Positions 35,004 to 47,561 of a stretch of DNA of 64,000 nt are shown here, one piece after another. Position 1 is the stretch's first letter. The number at the start of each line of letters is the position of its first letter. This DNA is from Ziziphus jujuba (Eukaryota; Streptophyta; Magnoliopsida; Rosales; Rhamnaceae): the NCBI RefSeq assembly GCF_031755915.1, contig NC_083386.1, positions 23,297,001 through 23,361,000 on the forward strand, in the 5' to 3' direction. Below the pieces are notes generated by a model. The model did not search any database, was not told the origin of the DNA, and worked only from the letters and a program-made list of their open reading frames with translations. The position numbers were made by a program, and so were the translations under genes.

Positions 35004-37567
35004 CTAATTCAAAGCATAAGACAATGGATTCCTACATCTCTCCCTATAATGTCCAACACCAACGCATCGGCTACATCCACGTCCAATAACATCTTCACCT
35101 TTGGATGGTATGCGTTGCATCCTTGGCCTACCGGCTCGCCTACGTGTCCATCTTGGTGGAAGAACAATACGACTTACCACGTCATCTGGGACATGCCACT
35201 GTTTTTCATCTAACAAAGGGTAAATGGACTCACCGTAAGCTGCACGATATGCATCCGCAGTGTAGTAATGAGAACACATGCCATAAGGAGCAATTTTGCA
35301 GTCTCTGCAAGCGGCAATACAATGATCACAAGGATATTAATCAAGATCGAAGACTTTGGATGAGCATGTTTTTGATTGGAGATTAACTGTACCCCTCAAA
35401 CTCCCACCTTCCACAAGAAATTCATGCATATTAATGGCTTTCACACGTAGTTCGATGGACTCCAAATTTCATAGTTTGAGTTGCTCTTCCATATGGTCAG
35501 TCACAGGCTTCGTCAATTTTGCACCTGCAGTACGTCACTCATAAAACCACCTTTGTAGTAAATCCCGTATGTCCTCTATTAAAGCTACTATTGACATCTC
35601 TCTCGTATCTAGAAAAATGCCATTCAAGCTTTTTGCAATACTGGTGGTCATGATAGTGTACCTTCTACATGGACAAAGAGAACGTGCCCACCTTGTAGAG
35701 TCACATGATCGAATGTACTGGGCAGCCCTACTGTTTTTTGCCTCAATTTGCCCCATATAAAACTCAAAATCTTCAACCAAATATGCACTAGCTGCGAGCA
35801 TGAAACATTGTATTATTGATTCATCTTTCGCATGTCCATTTGCTTTAATATTTCTACTTATATGGTACGTGCACAATGCATGGTATGCATTGGGAAAAAC
35901 TTGCGTAAAGCCCTTTCAATAGCGGGGTGTCTATCACTCACAAAAACCAAATCCGAAAAATCTCCAATGGCATCCTTGAGGTTTTGGAAAAACCATGTAT
36001 ATGCTTGCTCGTTCTCTCCATCTCCAATATCGAAAGCCAAAGGATATATTTGCTTATTGCCATCCATGCCCGATGCAATATACATGTACCCTTTGTATTT
36101 CCCTTTCAATGTAGTTGCATCAACGGCCAACACGGGTCTTATGTGGGATTTAAATCCCCTAATGCTTGCTCCAATCGCCATAAAAAAATATACAAAATTG
36201 TTATTGTCATTTGTTTTGATACGTGTAACAGTCCCAGGGTTCTTCGACACTAACTCATAACAATAGGCAGGTAACTTAGCAAAATTCTCCTCTGGAGATC
36301 CCCTAACACGGTTAAGTGCATAGTCTTTACCTCTCCATGCTTTGTTGTAACTTATATTCACCCCATATTTCTGCAAAAAATCATGTTGAATTTCTTTGGG
36401 TTTGTAAATACGTGCAATACCTTCATATTTAGATTTGATACATTGCTTGATAACCCGGCTACTGACTTGCTTATGTTCTCGATGCACGATATCTAACGAG
36501 CAACTGTGTACATTATCAAAAATTCTCACAACAAATATTTCTCCATTTTTAAATGTGGTTGCACGTAGTCGCCATTTACAAGTATTTTCCAAGCATACAA
36601 CCTCATACCGTTGTGTAGTTGACCGTGTCACCTTGAACTCCTTATTTTCTCGCATGCAATAGATATTCAGTTTATTCTGTAAGTCACGTTTGTTGCGAAA
36701 TAATTGTCCAACTACTATGCTCTCACAGCCAGTGAACTTTGACGAAAATATGGCCATAGAACCACTTCTGTTGCTCGATGATATGTGGTCACTTGTAGCA
36801 CGATGAACCCTAACATCATCAACTCCTTCATTGTTCATTTCAGGATGCATATCATTATTATTGTCCGGCAACTCACGATCAAAATCTTCATCATTATGAT
36901 CAACATCATCCCCTGCTGCATTGTAATTCTCATCATGATCAATATTATGCAACTGCTCATACTCCTCATCGTTAGGAAACCGTTCAACATAGTCACCTCC
37001 AACATCAACTCCTTCATGGATGTTAAATGATGTCCAGGCCCCACGAACATCAACTTGATCTCTAAACTGAGTTTCTTGAACTATAATTTCCTGAGATGTA
37101 GCCTAAATAGGTTCAGTACTGGAAGCTTGTAGTAGACGAATGCCAATTGGAGGACAAGAAAAAGAATAAAGATTACTCCCACTATCCGAAGCAAATGCTG
37201 TTTGATGAACATTTCTACATACATGTTCAACTTTCGAAATCATCTCAACATACAATGGAGGCCGCATCATTGTCATCCCTCCATTCCTCACTTCTTGAAG
37301 AAAGCATTTCACATCCCTATCACATTGTATTTCTGTATGATCCAACTTTTCTGCACATCGTTCATATATCCATTTTAGCTTTAGCAAATATTCATTTCGA
37401 TCTATCTCAATAGAATTGAAAATCTCATCCTCTAACTCTGATTTTATGCATCTCTTGCCGATGGAAACCATTATATTTTTACCATTTCGATATTCCCAAT
37501 TACCACCATCATTTTGTACCAATGTTCCATTGTATAAAACCGCAATTACAATATCATCATCTTCCAT
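35004..37567 (-). pseudogene. MULE transposase pseudogene (MULE-C), less decayed than the MULE-B copy
   Basis: Starts MEDDDIVIAVLYNGTLVQND at 37567. The long frame covers the N-terminal region absent from MULE-B (with YLLKLKWIYERCAEKLDH and GGMTMMRPPLYVEMISKVEH), a stop at about 37103, then continues in the same frame through EYEQLHNIDHDEN and ENTCKWRLRATTFKNGEIF to the catalytic domain (LAVDATTLKGKYK; LVFVSDRHPAIERAL). A one-base shift near 35905 (KFFP for a V/DYP context) breaks HALCTYHISRN; further stops occur after WFYE (about 35537), EEQLKL and KVFDLD. The SWIM finger has lost a cysteine (SKTCSSKVFDLD); the end is CSRCVGVGHYRERC then NPLSYALN. It is non-functional but easily reconstructed by comparison for phylogeny. 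Confidence 0.93.
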
Positions 37568-37679
37568 TTTACTACAAAATTAAATGAATAACGTTAAACT
37601 AAATCAATAAATATATGAAATTTTGAATAATACTAAACAAACATATTAATTGTATTAAAATGTTGATTCTGTTTTTTTT

Positions 37680-37860
37680 TTTTTTGGCCAAATATAGCTT
37701 TTTCCTATTGGCGGAAATTTGGCGAAAAACTGGCGGAAACTTGGTGGAAAATTGATGAAAAATTAGTGGAAAACTTGCGAAAACTGACAAACTGGAGGAA
37801 AATGGTGGAAGTTCATCTTTTTCGCCAAATTTCCTCCGTTTTTACTGTGTTTCACAATTT
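37680..37860. repeat. GCGGAAA/TTTCCGC-type repeat cluster, 5' of the MULE-C transposase
   Basis: Contains TTGGCGGAAATTTGGCG, CTGGCGGAAACTTGGTGG, TTGATGAAAAATTAGTGGAA and AACTGGAGGAAAATGGTGG. Counterpart of 25205-25360 in MULE-B. Confidence 0.75.
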
Positions 37861-38350
37861 TTCAGTTTTACACAAAATTTTTCCCATTTTCAAACCATAT
37901 GCCATTTAAGTATCTTTAAAATCATATATAACAGCTCATAAATTAATTTTTTGCTACCCATATTAAATAAAAAGCTTAAAAATTCCAAAACTAACAAAAA
38001 ATACAAGAAAAAAGAGAAAGAGAAAAAAGAAAAAAAATTCATATTTCCTTACTTTCATCTAATAAGAAAAAAAATAATTTTTTTCCCTGAGTTAGTTTCA
38101 GATATGAGAAAATACAAAAAAATGAGAGTAAGAAGAGATGAGATGCAAAGATTGGCCTTTGAGAAACTTTTACACGAACGGCTGTGTAGCGGAAGAAGGA
38201 AAGGGTAAAAAAAGCCTTTTGCGTCATTTTTAATTTTATCAAAGGTATTTTTGTCTCAAGATGACTATTTTAAAAAAAAAATATTTTTTTTACTATTTTT
38301 CAAAAATAAAGTTGTACGGTGACTATTTTTCGAAATAACCCTATTTACTA

Positions 38351-41300
38351 ACTTCTTGAGCAGCAAGTATGTACAGGCCCATTCATCCAAAATATGTGTG
38401 TGTACCGGCCCAATTGCGAATAAGACACATCTATTCAAATTTACATATATTAACAAGCATTTCAGTCTCGCACCAGCAAGAAGGGTTGTTAATTATATCA
38501 ATAAATGTGGGAGGAAAGCCGGATGTGCATATGTTGAAGGTCCGAGATTTGCCAGTGCAGTTGCAAATCAAGCGGAGAGACAAAGGCTTAACAGATTCTC
38601 TTCTCATAGAATCTTCAAAATTATTAGCGCGTATATATATATATATATTGAGTTTTGATTTAGTAAATTATACTTATTATGTAAGATATTGTTATAAAAC
38701 ATATATATATATATATAGATATGTATATATAATTTTTATTTTTTTTAAAAAATTTAGTATTATTTAAACATCACATAAAAAATTAAATTGACTTCCAATA
38801 AATGATTCATTTTTCCTTATTAAAATTTTAATATTAAAAAAACAAAAATAATAAAAAAACTTTAAATTAATATGGATATTTATGATTTGCTTCCTAGCTA
38901 ACCAATAATAAAAGTGAACTAACTAGTCTATTTAATCATTATTGTATATTGGATATATATGTATATATATATATATATATCTATCTCCGTATGCCCGGTT
39001 AATGAACTTGATGTGGCATTGAATTAATTTTTTCCTAATCCAGCAATTCACTCACCGCAAGAATTATTTTTTTGGTGAAATAAGAAATTCGTTGCCAAAG
39101 CACAAAAAGCCTCCAAAGAGGAGGAATTACAAAAAAAGATCACCTCCAAGAGCGTCGGTAGCCAAAATGTTCAAAAGGTCTCTTGGAAGAGAGACTAAGC
39201 AACTAGAACAATCAAAAAGCAAATTATCTTGTAAAGCTTTCTTTGCGAGAAAATCTGCAGCATTATTAGAATATTGACATATTCATTTGATCGCCATTAA
39301 TAATTCCTTTGAGCACCTGGCATCTATTTACTTGAAGAATAGATTCTTTTACTTGTTCTGCTTGATATTGTCCTGAGTTATTTGAAGCCAATGATTTACA
39401 AAGTCCAGGAACATTTAGTCATATTCGATTGGAAGCAAAAGTTGGGTATTATTTAATGCTCACTATTCCACCAAGTTTTCATGAGAGGTTCAAGCCGACA
39501 AAAGGAGTATTGGGTAAACATGTGGAGAAGAGACTTGCCAAGAACATTCACCACTAATAAAGTGTGGTGAAAAATCAAATGAAAAGAATTCAATAGGAAA
39601 AATAGGAGAGATAATTAATTGTTTTAAAATATTATTATATTTATATATTTAGGTGTTTTGGACATTGCTACATAAATGAAAGAATAATTTTTGTTATTCA
39701 AAAAAGATTTAAATTAAAGAAAGTGTTTCCTTCTTTGTAATATTATATATAAAAAGTTAAAAAATAATGGTTTGTTTTTAATTATCTTTTATTTCTATTT
39801 TTTATATTCAAAATATGTTTTTAATTTTCCATTTAGAAATTTCATATTTCATATTATTTTAATAAAAATTTAAATGGGACAACAGTATTCATTTGAAAAT
39901 ATTATGGAAAAAAATTATTCTTTTAAAATTGTTTATTTAAAGCTTTAAAATTTTAAAGGGGTAACTGATAGTTTAAAAGTTTTACATTTAACTTCTTTTT
40001 TTTTTTGGGTAACACCTTTACGTTTAACTTTAACAAAAGTAAAATAAACTTTTCATTGATAAACTATGGTAAATCCTTAGATTTAACCTTACATTTATCG
40101 GTTGCGTGCATTTTAATAGTTTCTTTTATGCTAAAGGAAGTTGATGATAAAAATTTAAAAATATAAAATTTAAATATAAGAAGTTAAAATTTAAGAGGTC
40201 TAAATAAAATTTAATCTAATATATAAGGTAAATTTTATTTAAACTTTTTAATTTTATCATAATTATATTTAAATTTTATGCTTTAAAAAAATCATCATTA
40301 AAATTTTTTTTCTTTTCTATATTTGTTAAGAGAAACTAATTTTTCAATTTTTCAATTAATTTTTACAATTAAAGTCATAAAAAAATTAAAAATTAATATT
40401 TTATAATTTAATAATATTATAAAAATATAATTATCATCTTAAAATGATAAAATTAAATGCTAAAAACTAACTATGAGTTTAAATAATAATTTTTTAGAAT
40501 GTGAAATCTAACTACAATCAACTATAGAAGAATTTAACATGAAATTTTCACGGAAAATATATCTCCTTATTTTTGACTAAATTTGTAGTCTTCCACCGAT
40601 AGAGTCCTTTCATTTGTTAATCATTTTTGGGGAATAGAAAGGTATATGCAATCCGGTACGCCCAGAACCTACCTTTTATTTTTTTATATTTGCAAGAGGG
40701 TCCAACAGTTTACTTGTACAGTAATTTAATGTAGACAAGGATGAAGGAGGACCGTGTATTGAGGAGGACCGTCTATTGTTTTTTCTTCTCAATATAATAA
40801 TCAAGTTGTTTACTTAAAAAAAGTAAATAAATAAAATTAGACGTGGATTAGGGGGTTGAACTTAAATTTCTGATCAAACTGCTTTCATCACTCATCAAAA
40901 TTTTGTATACGACATATATATATATATATATATATATAAAATGAAAAATGATTCTCTCAAATCTATTATTAAACGAATGTTCAAAGGAACATAATAATAC
41001 AAGATCTTAATCTATTAGATATAAAGTGTTTCTATTTACACGAATAAAATAGCTTTCTCCATTTTAAATTTATTAAAACTATTAAAAAGTCCTTCAATCT
41101 TCTTCTTTATTTATTTATTTATTTATTTTTACAATTTACTTTTTAGGGTTCTTATGTTGGCTGACATCTTCTTCACCGTGTAGTAGGAGCAAAGAAGCAA
41201 AATTTCGATTAAAATCCACATAAAGAAGGTCTTTATTAGTGGAATATGTGCATTGATTAGTTTGTGTTTGCAGGAAGTTTCTTTGTACTTAATTTATTTT

Positions 41301-42340
41301 ATTTGGGAGGGGGACAGAAATGAGGTAGTGGATTTTGAAGATCTGTGAACATTGAATTTGGGAACTCCCACTATCCCACCCCACCTACGAAAAAATTCAG
41401 GTGTTCCAAGAGTCTCGCAAAGAGGTAACAACAACAAAAAATAATAATAATAAATAAATGAGGTTTTAATAATTTAGTAAAAACAATGCAGTGGGAATAA
41501 CTTCGTACCCTTTACAAAGAACTACCCTTGGCTAAATTGTAACGGCGCTTAACCAAATATATCGGTGTTTTATTTATTTATTTTTTTAAATTTCTATTTT
41601 TATTTTATGGAATAGCATGCCTATGCTATGCTATATGCTATGTTTCGGAATATATACGAATCTGAATGAATACGATGGGGTAGGAAGAAAAAAAAAAAAA
41701 AACAAAAAAAAAAAGGAAAAAGAAAAAAGGGAAGAAGAAAAAAGTGGACCGCCGGATAAAGACAAAAGAGTACCATTACCTCGCAATTTCTTGGATTTAA
41801 TATTCATTTAATATTTTATCAACATACAAGTTAAAAAAAGCCAAAAATTCATCAACACACAGAGAACCTCACAACGATCCTTTTTGGGCTTATGATCGTT
41901 GTGAAGGTAATAATACTGCCAGAACTTTATAGCTATCCCTGTTATATGTTCGTGTCATTATTTACAGATCTACTCGTTAATTAACTTAAATTTGTCATCC
42001 CATTTACAGCTATATATATATATATATATCAGTAGACAATATTGTTATTTTCTTCTTCTTTTTGTTTTTTTAATATATTTTTTGCTAGAGATGAATTTTC
42101 ATAAATAATATCCCTTTGCTTTGTGTCTCTGTGTGTGTGTGTGTGATTTTTTCCCCCCCTGCACTAACAGCTGCAGGGTGAAAACAATTACTAGCTCAAA
42201 AGTTGGAAGAATCCAAGGCTTTGCAACAAATAAACAATTAGCAATTATGAAATCTCTTGCTTTTATACTAACATTTAACAAATTGATTTTTGCATCTATG
42301 TATTTCATTTTTTAGTCTCAAAAGGAATATTACAAATAAG
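38351..42340. other. Intergenic region between MULE-C and the ankyrin gene
   Basis: AT-rich, with (AT)n microsatellites at about 38635, 38700, 38960, 40915 and 42010, a (TTTA)n stretch near 41110 and (GT)n near 42130. Apart from the LINE remnant at 39060-39300 no coding sequence is supported. The last 200-300 bases probably hold the ankyrin gene promoter and 5'UTR. Confidence 0.5.
39060..39300 (-). pseudogene. Small LINE/RNase H C-terminal remnant
   Basis: The minus strand reads SNNAADFLAKKALQDNLLF then SSCLVSLPRDLLNIL and a stop. The N-x-AADxLAK motif is the C-terminal signature of plant LINE-type RNase H domains (usually written as R.aN.aAD.LAk). Only this tail is recognisable. Confidence 0.5.
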
Positions 42341-42348
42341 GAAAATCA

Positions 42349-42490
42349 ATGGAAGCCGCAACAGGTAAGTCGCATGAATATTTTATACACCAAAGTTGCA
42401 TTCTTGTTTTCATGGTCAGGTTTATCTTTTTTATTTTTCCCCAGCTATTTTCAGTAAGCTATAGCTACCTAGCTTCTACCGATATACATA

Positions 42491-42524
<34 letters not shown>

Positions 42525-43486
42525 TATATTGGCGCAAATATACAATTTTGATATGTTGAAAAATAGATACATCTTAATAATGTTGGAACCTATTTATGAA
42601 TATGGGTATAATACAGCTGATACTCGTATCGAGCTCTACGTGGCAGCTCTGAAAGGCGATTGGAAAGCAGCCGAAAAGGTTGAAAATGATATTAATAGAG
42701 TGATTACAGAGAAAGGGGAAACGACTCTCCATATTGCTGCTCTGGCAAGAAAAGAGCAGTTTGTGAGAAAGTTGGTCAGTAAGCTGAACAAAGAAGACTT
42801 GGAAAAAAATAACAAAATTGGTAACAATGCTCTATGCTATGCCGCTGCCTCTGGAAATGTGGAAATTGCCAAGCTTTTGGTCAAAGCTGGGAATGAAAAG
42901 TTGGTAAATCCAGATAGTGGTAAAAAACCCCTTTCCATGGCTGCTACCAACGAACACGGTCAAATGGTGAGGTATCTTTTTCACAAAACCAATAGTATTC
43001 AATATTGGGAAGAAGAAGAACAAGCTGAGCTGTTCACCACCTGTATCGGCATGGGTTTATATGGTAAACTTTATTTTTAGATCTACTTTTTCCAACTTTA
43101 CTTTCCTCATTTGTCTTTTGAATATTTTTGCTGTATACATCTTTTGTTAACTTTTACATTCTTTATACAAAATATGAAACAAAGAAGTAATTCAAACAGG
43201 TTGACACACAATAGCATGTTCTGTTTTCTGGTATATGGAAAAATTATTGCTAGTGCAAGACTAGTGTTTCTTGAATATAAAATGTAAAGAGGAAAAAAAA
43301 AAAAATATTCGATCCCCATATTGAATTTATGGAAGAACATACTGAGGATGCTTCCAAAATATATATATTCATGTGTATTGATTTTTAGTTGTCAGGTTGG
43401 CCTGGGTGGCCAACCAATTGCTCGTACTCTGTTTTTGTTTGGCTTTATGCCTTCTTTGAATTAATTTCTTCCTTTTCCAAAAGAAA

Positions 43487-43526
<40 letters not shown>

Positions 43527-45425
43527 GAATAAAATAAAAAATCAATCGTTGTTGTGAACTTGTGATAGGATAAATAAAAAACGACACATTTCGGATATAA
43601 TTAAAACAATTGCATGGATCCCCCTCCTTCAATTGTATTAAACCAAATTAATTCAATCATGCATGCATGCAAGATTAATTATATATAAGTTTAATCTGGC
43701 CAACATTCATGTGGCACAAGATAATTATAATTGTATCTGAATTTTTTCTTTGGTATTTTTTTTCAATTACTTTCTTTGGTAAATTGAAATATGCAGATTT
43801 GGCTATAGACATGCTAAAGAGCAACCCAGGACTAGCTAAGGTTAGAAACAAATATGATGAAACAGCATTGACTGTGTTAGCACGAACACCTCTAACTTTT
43901 GTTGGTAATGATGAGAGTCAATCAGCTGGACTACTCAAGAGTTTTCTTAATTTATCATGTAAGTCCACATTTAATTCAATCTAATTATATATTTAATAAT
44001 TAAATACAGAATTAATTAATTAATTACTTTATTAATTCTCAGTGAAAATGCTTTGTGATAAAAAAGAATAATTAACTATATCAATTCTATATTTAATAAT
44101 TAACTATATTAATTATAAAGTTATTTATTAAAAGAATATTAACTATATTTTATATTAATTATATTAATTACATAGTTAATTAGCTATATTAATTCTCAAT
44201 GAAAAAGGTATAAAGCTGCCGCGTTTTGGAAAATCAAGGCAGTATTCTCAAGCATTAGACTTAGTCAAAATGCTTTGTGATTATTGCTTGAATAATTCTG
44301 ATGAAGAGAACCAAAGCTCAGCTACGGAAGTTGCAAATCTACTATTTGATGCGGCTGAAGCAGGGAATGTGGATATTTTAATCAAACTAATGCACTTCAA
44401 CCCTGACCTACTGTGGGTCAAAGATACTGAAAGAGGAACTATCTTTCACGTGGCGGTTGAGAATCGTCACGAGGACATATTCAATTTGCTATTTGAGTTC
44501 GGTGCAATTAAGGATCTTATTGCAAAACATATTCCTAGCAATGACAATAACTTGCTTCATTTTGCTGCAAAATTACCACCTCAAAAGAAGCTCAACACTG
44601 TAAGCGGTGCAGCTCTTCAGATGCACCGAGAGCTTTTGTGGTACAAGGTACGTACATAAACATCAATATATATGGTCTGGCAGCTTCTATTTCTTAATTA
44701 ATATATATTCAAAACATGTTCTGCATATAAAATCGGTGTAAAATGTTGAAAGTGTATTATTAATTTAATGATTTAAAATTAAAATTTTAATCAGACCAAT
44801 GAGGATTTATAATATTTGTTAAGAATTATGTTATATATATCTCTATCTGCAATTGAATATAAAAAGCGAAATGCCTAGAATTCTTTTAATAAAAATATTT
44901 ATATTCTATTAACCAAAATGGCTCATTGTGCCCTTTTTTTTTTTTTTGGATTAAATGTTTTGTTTTGTTTTGTTCTCTTGTCCTTTTTTTTATATTGTGT
45001 TTTAAGATTTTTTTTTTTTATAGGTTGTGTTAATAGTATAATTAAACATTTTAGTCTTTTTTAGTTTTAAGTCTTACATTTCCTTTCAGTTGATTCTAAT
45101 AAAAAAACAGTGTTTACTTTTTAACAAATGACTATGCTTTATTCTAGTAAATTTATTGTAGCTTATTTTTTAAGTTTTCAATATTAATAGGCTAAAATTC
45201 TTTACTGGATAAATTTCAAATGCACATGGTTGACTGGACTAGCATTGGCGCAGATGGAATAGATGATGGTTAATGAGTATGATAGAAAATTTTATAAATA
45301 TAGTATTTATATCTTATAGTTTTATTATTCCTTTTTTCACAAAAGTGTCTTATAGCTTGATTTTTCTTGTTTGTAGATAACTGAAAAAGTAATTGACACT
45401 ATTATAACGTGGCCATGGCAAATAT

Positions 45426-45469
<44 letters not shown>

Positions 45470-46397
45470 TGAAATATATTCCCTGCATAAATATTAATGT
45501 GCCAAGTACCATGATAACATTAATAGCTTTCTAGTATGCAATTAAAAGTCCCTATATAAACTCGCTCCATTTGCACACAAAAATAAAAAAATGTGGTGGA
45601 GTGTATAAGGAAACAGACATGCTAAGACAGCTAATCTAATTAAAATTCAATATGGCACTGCTTTGACTCATATAGCTAAAAAACCATTCAAAACTTTTTC
45701 CATTGTTAAATTTACATAAAATGAAATCCCTATTGATCAATATTACTTTCCTAATTAATCTCTCTTGAATTAATTTTTATTACAGGAAGTAGAAAAGATT
45801 GTACCAACTCCATACAGAGACTTGCCTAATTCAAAAGGAGAAACCCCACGTGCTTTATTTGAAAAAGAACATAAAGAATTGAAAGCGAAAGGTGAGAAGT
45901 GGATGAAGGACATAGCAGCTTCATCAATGTTGGTTGCTACACTTGTTGCAACAGTAATGTTCACAGCAGCAGTTAGTGTCCCTGGTGGATTCAATAATTA
46001 TAATGGAGTTCCAATTCTTCTAGATAAAAAGCCTAAGCTATTTGTGATTTTCACAATATCAGATACAGTAGGGCTATTCTCCTCCACAGCTTCTACTCTG
46101 ATATTCTTGTCCATCCATACCTCTCGCTATGCTGATGATGATTTCCTTAAGTTCGTACCATTTATGTTGATGTTCGGAGTTACTACGCTTTTCATAGCCC
46201 TAACAGCCATGACGATCACTTTTTCTGCCACCTTTCTTCTTTATTATCATCACCATGGATTGGCTTTCATTTCTGTCATTGTGGGTTGTGTTCCTCTTCT
46301 TTACCTTTTGTTAATTTTTCCTCTTTTAGTTGATCTTTTGGATGCAATTCGTGGTCCGAGGTTTCTGTTTAAGCCAGGAAAACATCTATTTCACTAG
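42349..46397 (+). CDS. Ankyrin-repeat protein with PGG membrane domain (ACD6/ITN1-like), 5 exons, 558 aa
   Basis: Exons: 42349-42364, 42617-43063, 43797-43958, 44208-44647, 45786-46397; total 1677 bp, all phases agree and the introns are GT..AG (first donor CAG|GTAAGT). The start MEAATADTRIELYVAALKGD uses a 16-base first exon; reading on through intron 1 would give an open but unlikely protein. N-terminal ankyrin repeats (GETTLHIAALARKEQFVRKL, GNNALCYAAASGNVEIAKLL, GKKPLSMAATNEHGQMVRYL) are followed by a second set in exon 4 (GTIFHVAVENRHEDIFNLLF, NNLLHFAAKLPP). The C-terminal PGG domain has ASSMLVATLVATVMFTAAVS then VPGGF and four hydrophobic segments. Family knowledge: plant ankyrin-PGG proteins are membrane proteins in defence and salt/ROS signalling. 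Probable plasma-membrane or endomembrane location; the exact role is unknown. No defect seen. Confidence 0.92.
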
Positions 46398-47107
46398 CGA
46401 GTAATTGTCTACTTATCATGATATGTCGTAACTATATTTCATATTTGAACTCTATATATGGAATAAGTTCTCGAGGTTTAAAAAATAATGGCACTCACGT
46501 TATTCTTCATATTTTTTGCATGGTGTTCATTTTGCCTGTGCATTTTCTTTTATATTTGCAAAATGTTTTATTCTCTGCTCCAATATTTCATACTTGCACC
46601 ATTATTTGCATATGGTATATGGTACCATTGTTATCTTTCATATAAAGCGCGAGTCATATTATTGGATTTAGTAGGGTTGTAAAACAAAGCCAATTGTCCA
46701 TAAAAAGGAACCCCTTGCGTAAAATATGAGCCCGCAAAATTTCCTCTCACGGCCTCCGGCACGATGGGGCCTTACTTGCACCAAGACCCTGCCCAATTGG
46801 ATAATGTGTTCCTGGTTATTACTTTTTTGGACATAGAATTAATTTCAAATATACACCTATTTATTCAAATAACCAATAAAAATTAATAATGTTTTTAAAT
46901 GTTTTTTACTTCATGTAAAGTTTTATAAATTTTAATTTTCGCAAAAAGGAAAAGATATTATTAAATTTGTTTTGTTTTTTTTAATAAACATACTAGAATG
47001 TCTAGTTGAGGACTAAAGCCCAAGTCCGATTACAAGGTAGGTTTAATAGAAATTGATCCAGTCCATCTTTCGCATTTGGTGATTATCCTGGGCCACATTA
47101 CCCCTAA
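46398..47107. other. 3' flank of the ankyrin gene and intergenic DNA
   Basis: No supported gene. A slightly GC-richer stretch at about 46740-46800 (CACGGCCTCCGGCACGATGG) stands out from the AT-rich surroundings but encodes nothing recognisable. Confidence 0.5.
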
Positions 47108-47280
47108 AAAATGAATGGAGAATTTAGCCCAATATCCTTATTTGAAACGTGTTAATGAAATCTACCCACCTTGATTGAATTTTTTTTGTTTTACCCTTTC
47201 ATTTTCATATATTCCCAAATTACCCTTTTCAAATATCAAAAAGGAAAAATCAAGCCCTAAACAGAGCATAACGAAGAAGA

Positions 47281-47561
47281 AGAGGAAGAGAAAGTGAGAA
47301 AGAATGGCAAAACAGCTTGGGATGACCAAAGAGTTCTTCAAGAGAAGGGACGGAAGTCAACAATCATGGTTTAGATGGTTTCTTCCTTATCGAATCTAAG
47401 ATGAAAGTGCAGGAATTAAAGCGTGGAACTGAAAGCCTATCTAGGAATTTGCAGGTGATGTATGCTTTGTCGTTGGACAAGTCAAATCTGGCTGTTTCAA
47501 AATATCAGGTTGAGTGCATGGATGCTAAAGGATTAGTAGAACCAAACCATCAAACTCGAGA
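47281..47561 (+). pseudogene. Exon-like captured block of unknown origin in MULE-D
   Basis: A leader rich in AAGAAGAAGAGGAAG precedes ATGGCAAAACAGCTTGGGAT (MAKQLGMTKEFFKRRD), stop near 47398, then a frame with KVQELKRGTESLSRNLQVMY, ALSLDKSNLAVSKYQVECMD and AKGLVEPNHQTRE ending at a strong donor (GAGAG|GTAAGTTG at about 47561). Charged and heptad-like, possibly a coiled coil. A possible partner exon lies near 51086 (TTTGACAG|GTTCAACTTAAAG). The parent gene is not recognised. Confidence 0.45.

Larger units (their letters stand above)
30865..38341 (-). mobile_element. MULE-C: Mutator-like element with broken transposase, ULP1 remnant and captured dynamin gene, 7477 bp
   Basis: Terminal inverted repeats: left GGGTTTTTTTGAAAAATAAC, right (reverse complement from 38341) GGGTTATTTCGAAAAATAGT, both followed by a T/A-rich block and a GACAAAAATACCTTT-like block. 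A perfect 9-bp target duplication TATTTACTA is at 30856-30864 and 38342-38350. Inside: a dynamin-related protein 2 genomic fragment (plus, 31239-32405), a ULP1 remnant (plus, 34039-34177) and a transposase pseudogene (minus, 35004-37567). Relative to MULE-B the orientation is reversed; the two form an inverted repeat with homologous arms about 24706-28460 and 34085-38341. Confidence 0.93.

Noticed and set aside
38356..38767. Frames of 100 and 132 codons just right of MULE-C
   Set aside because: Overlapping in two frames, ending in AT-microsatellite translation (YIYIYI), and no recognised family.
41617..41811. Lys-rich 64-codon frame upstream of the ankyrin gene
   Set aside because: Its charged core is a poly-A/G tract; there is no homology or splice context.
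42349..43080. A 243-codon reading of the ankyrin gene start straight through 42365-42616
   Set aside because: The segment is AT-repeat rich and begins at a consensus GTAAGT donor; splicing 42364 to 42617 joins the conserved start to ADTRIELYVAALKGDW in phase.
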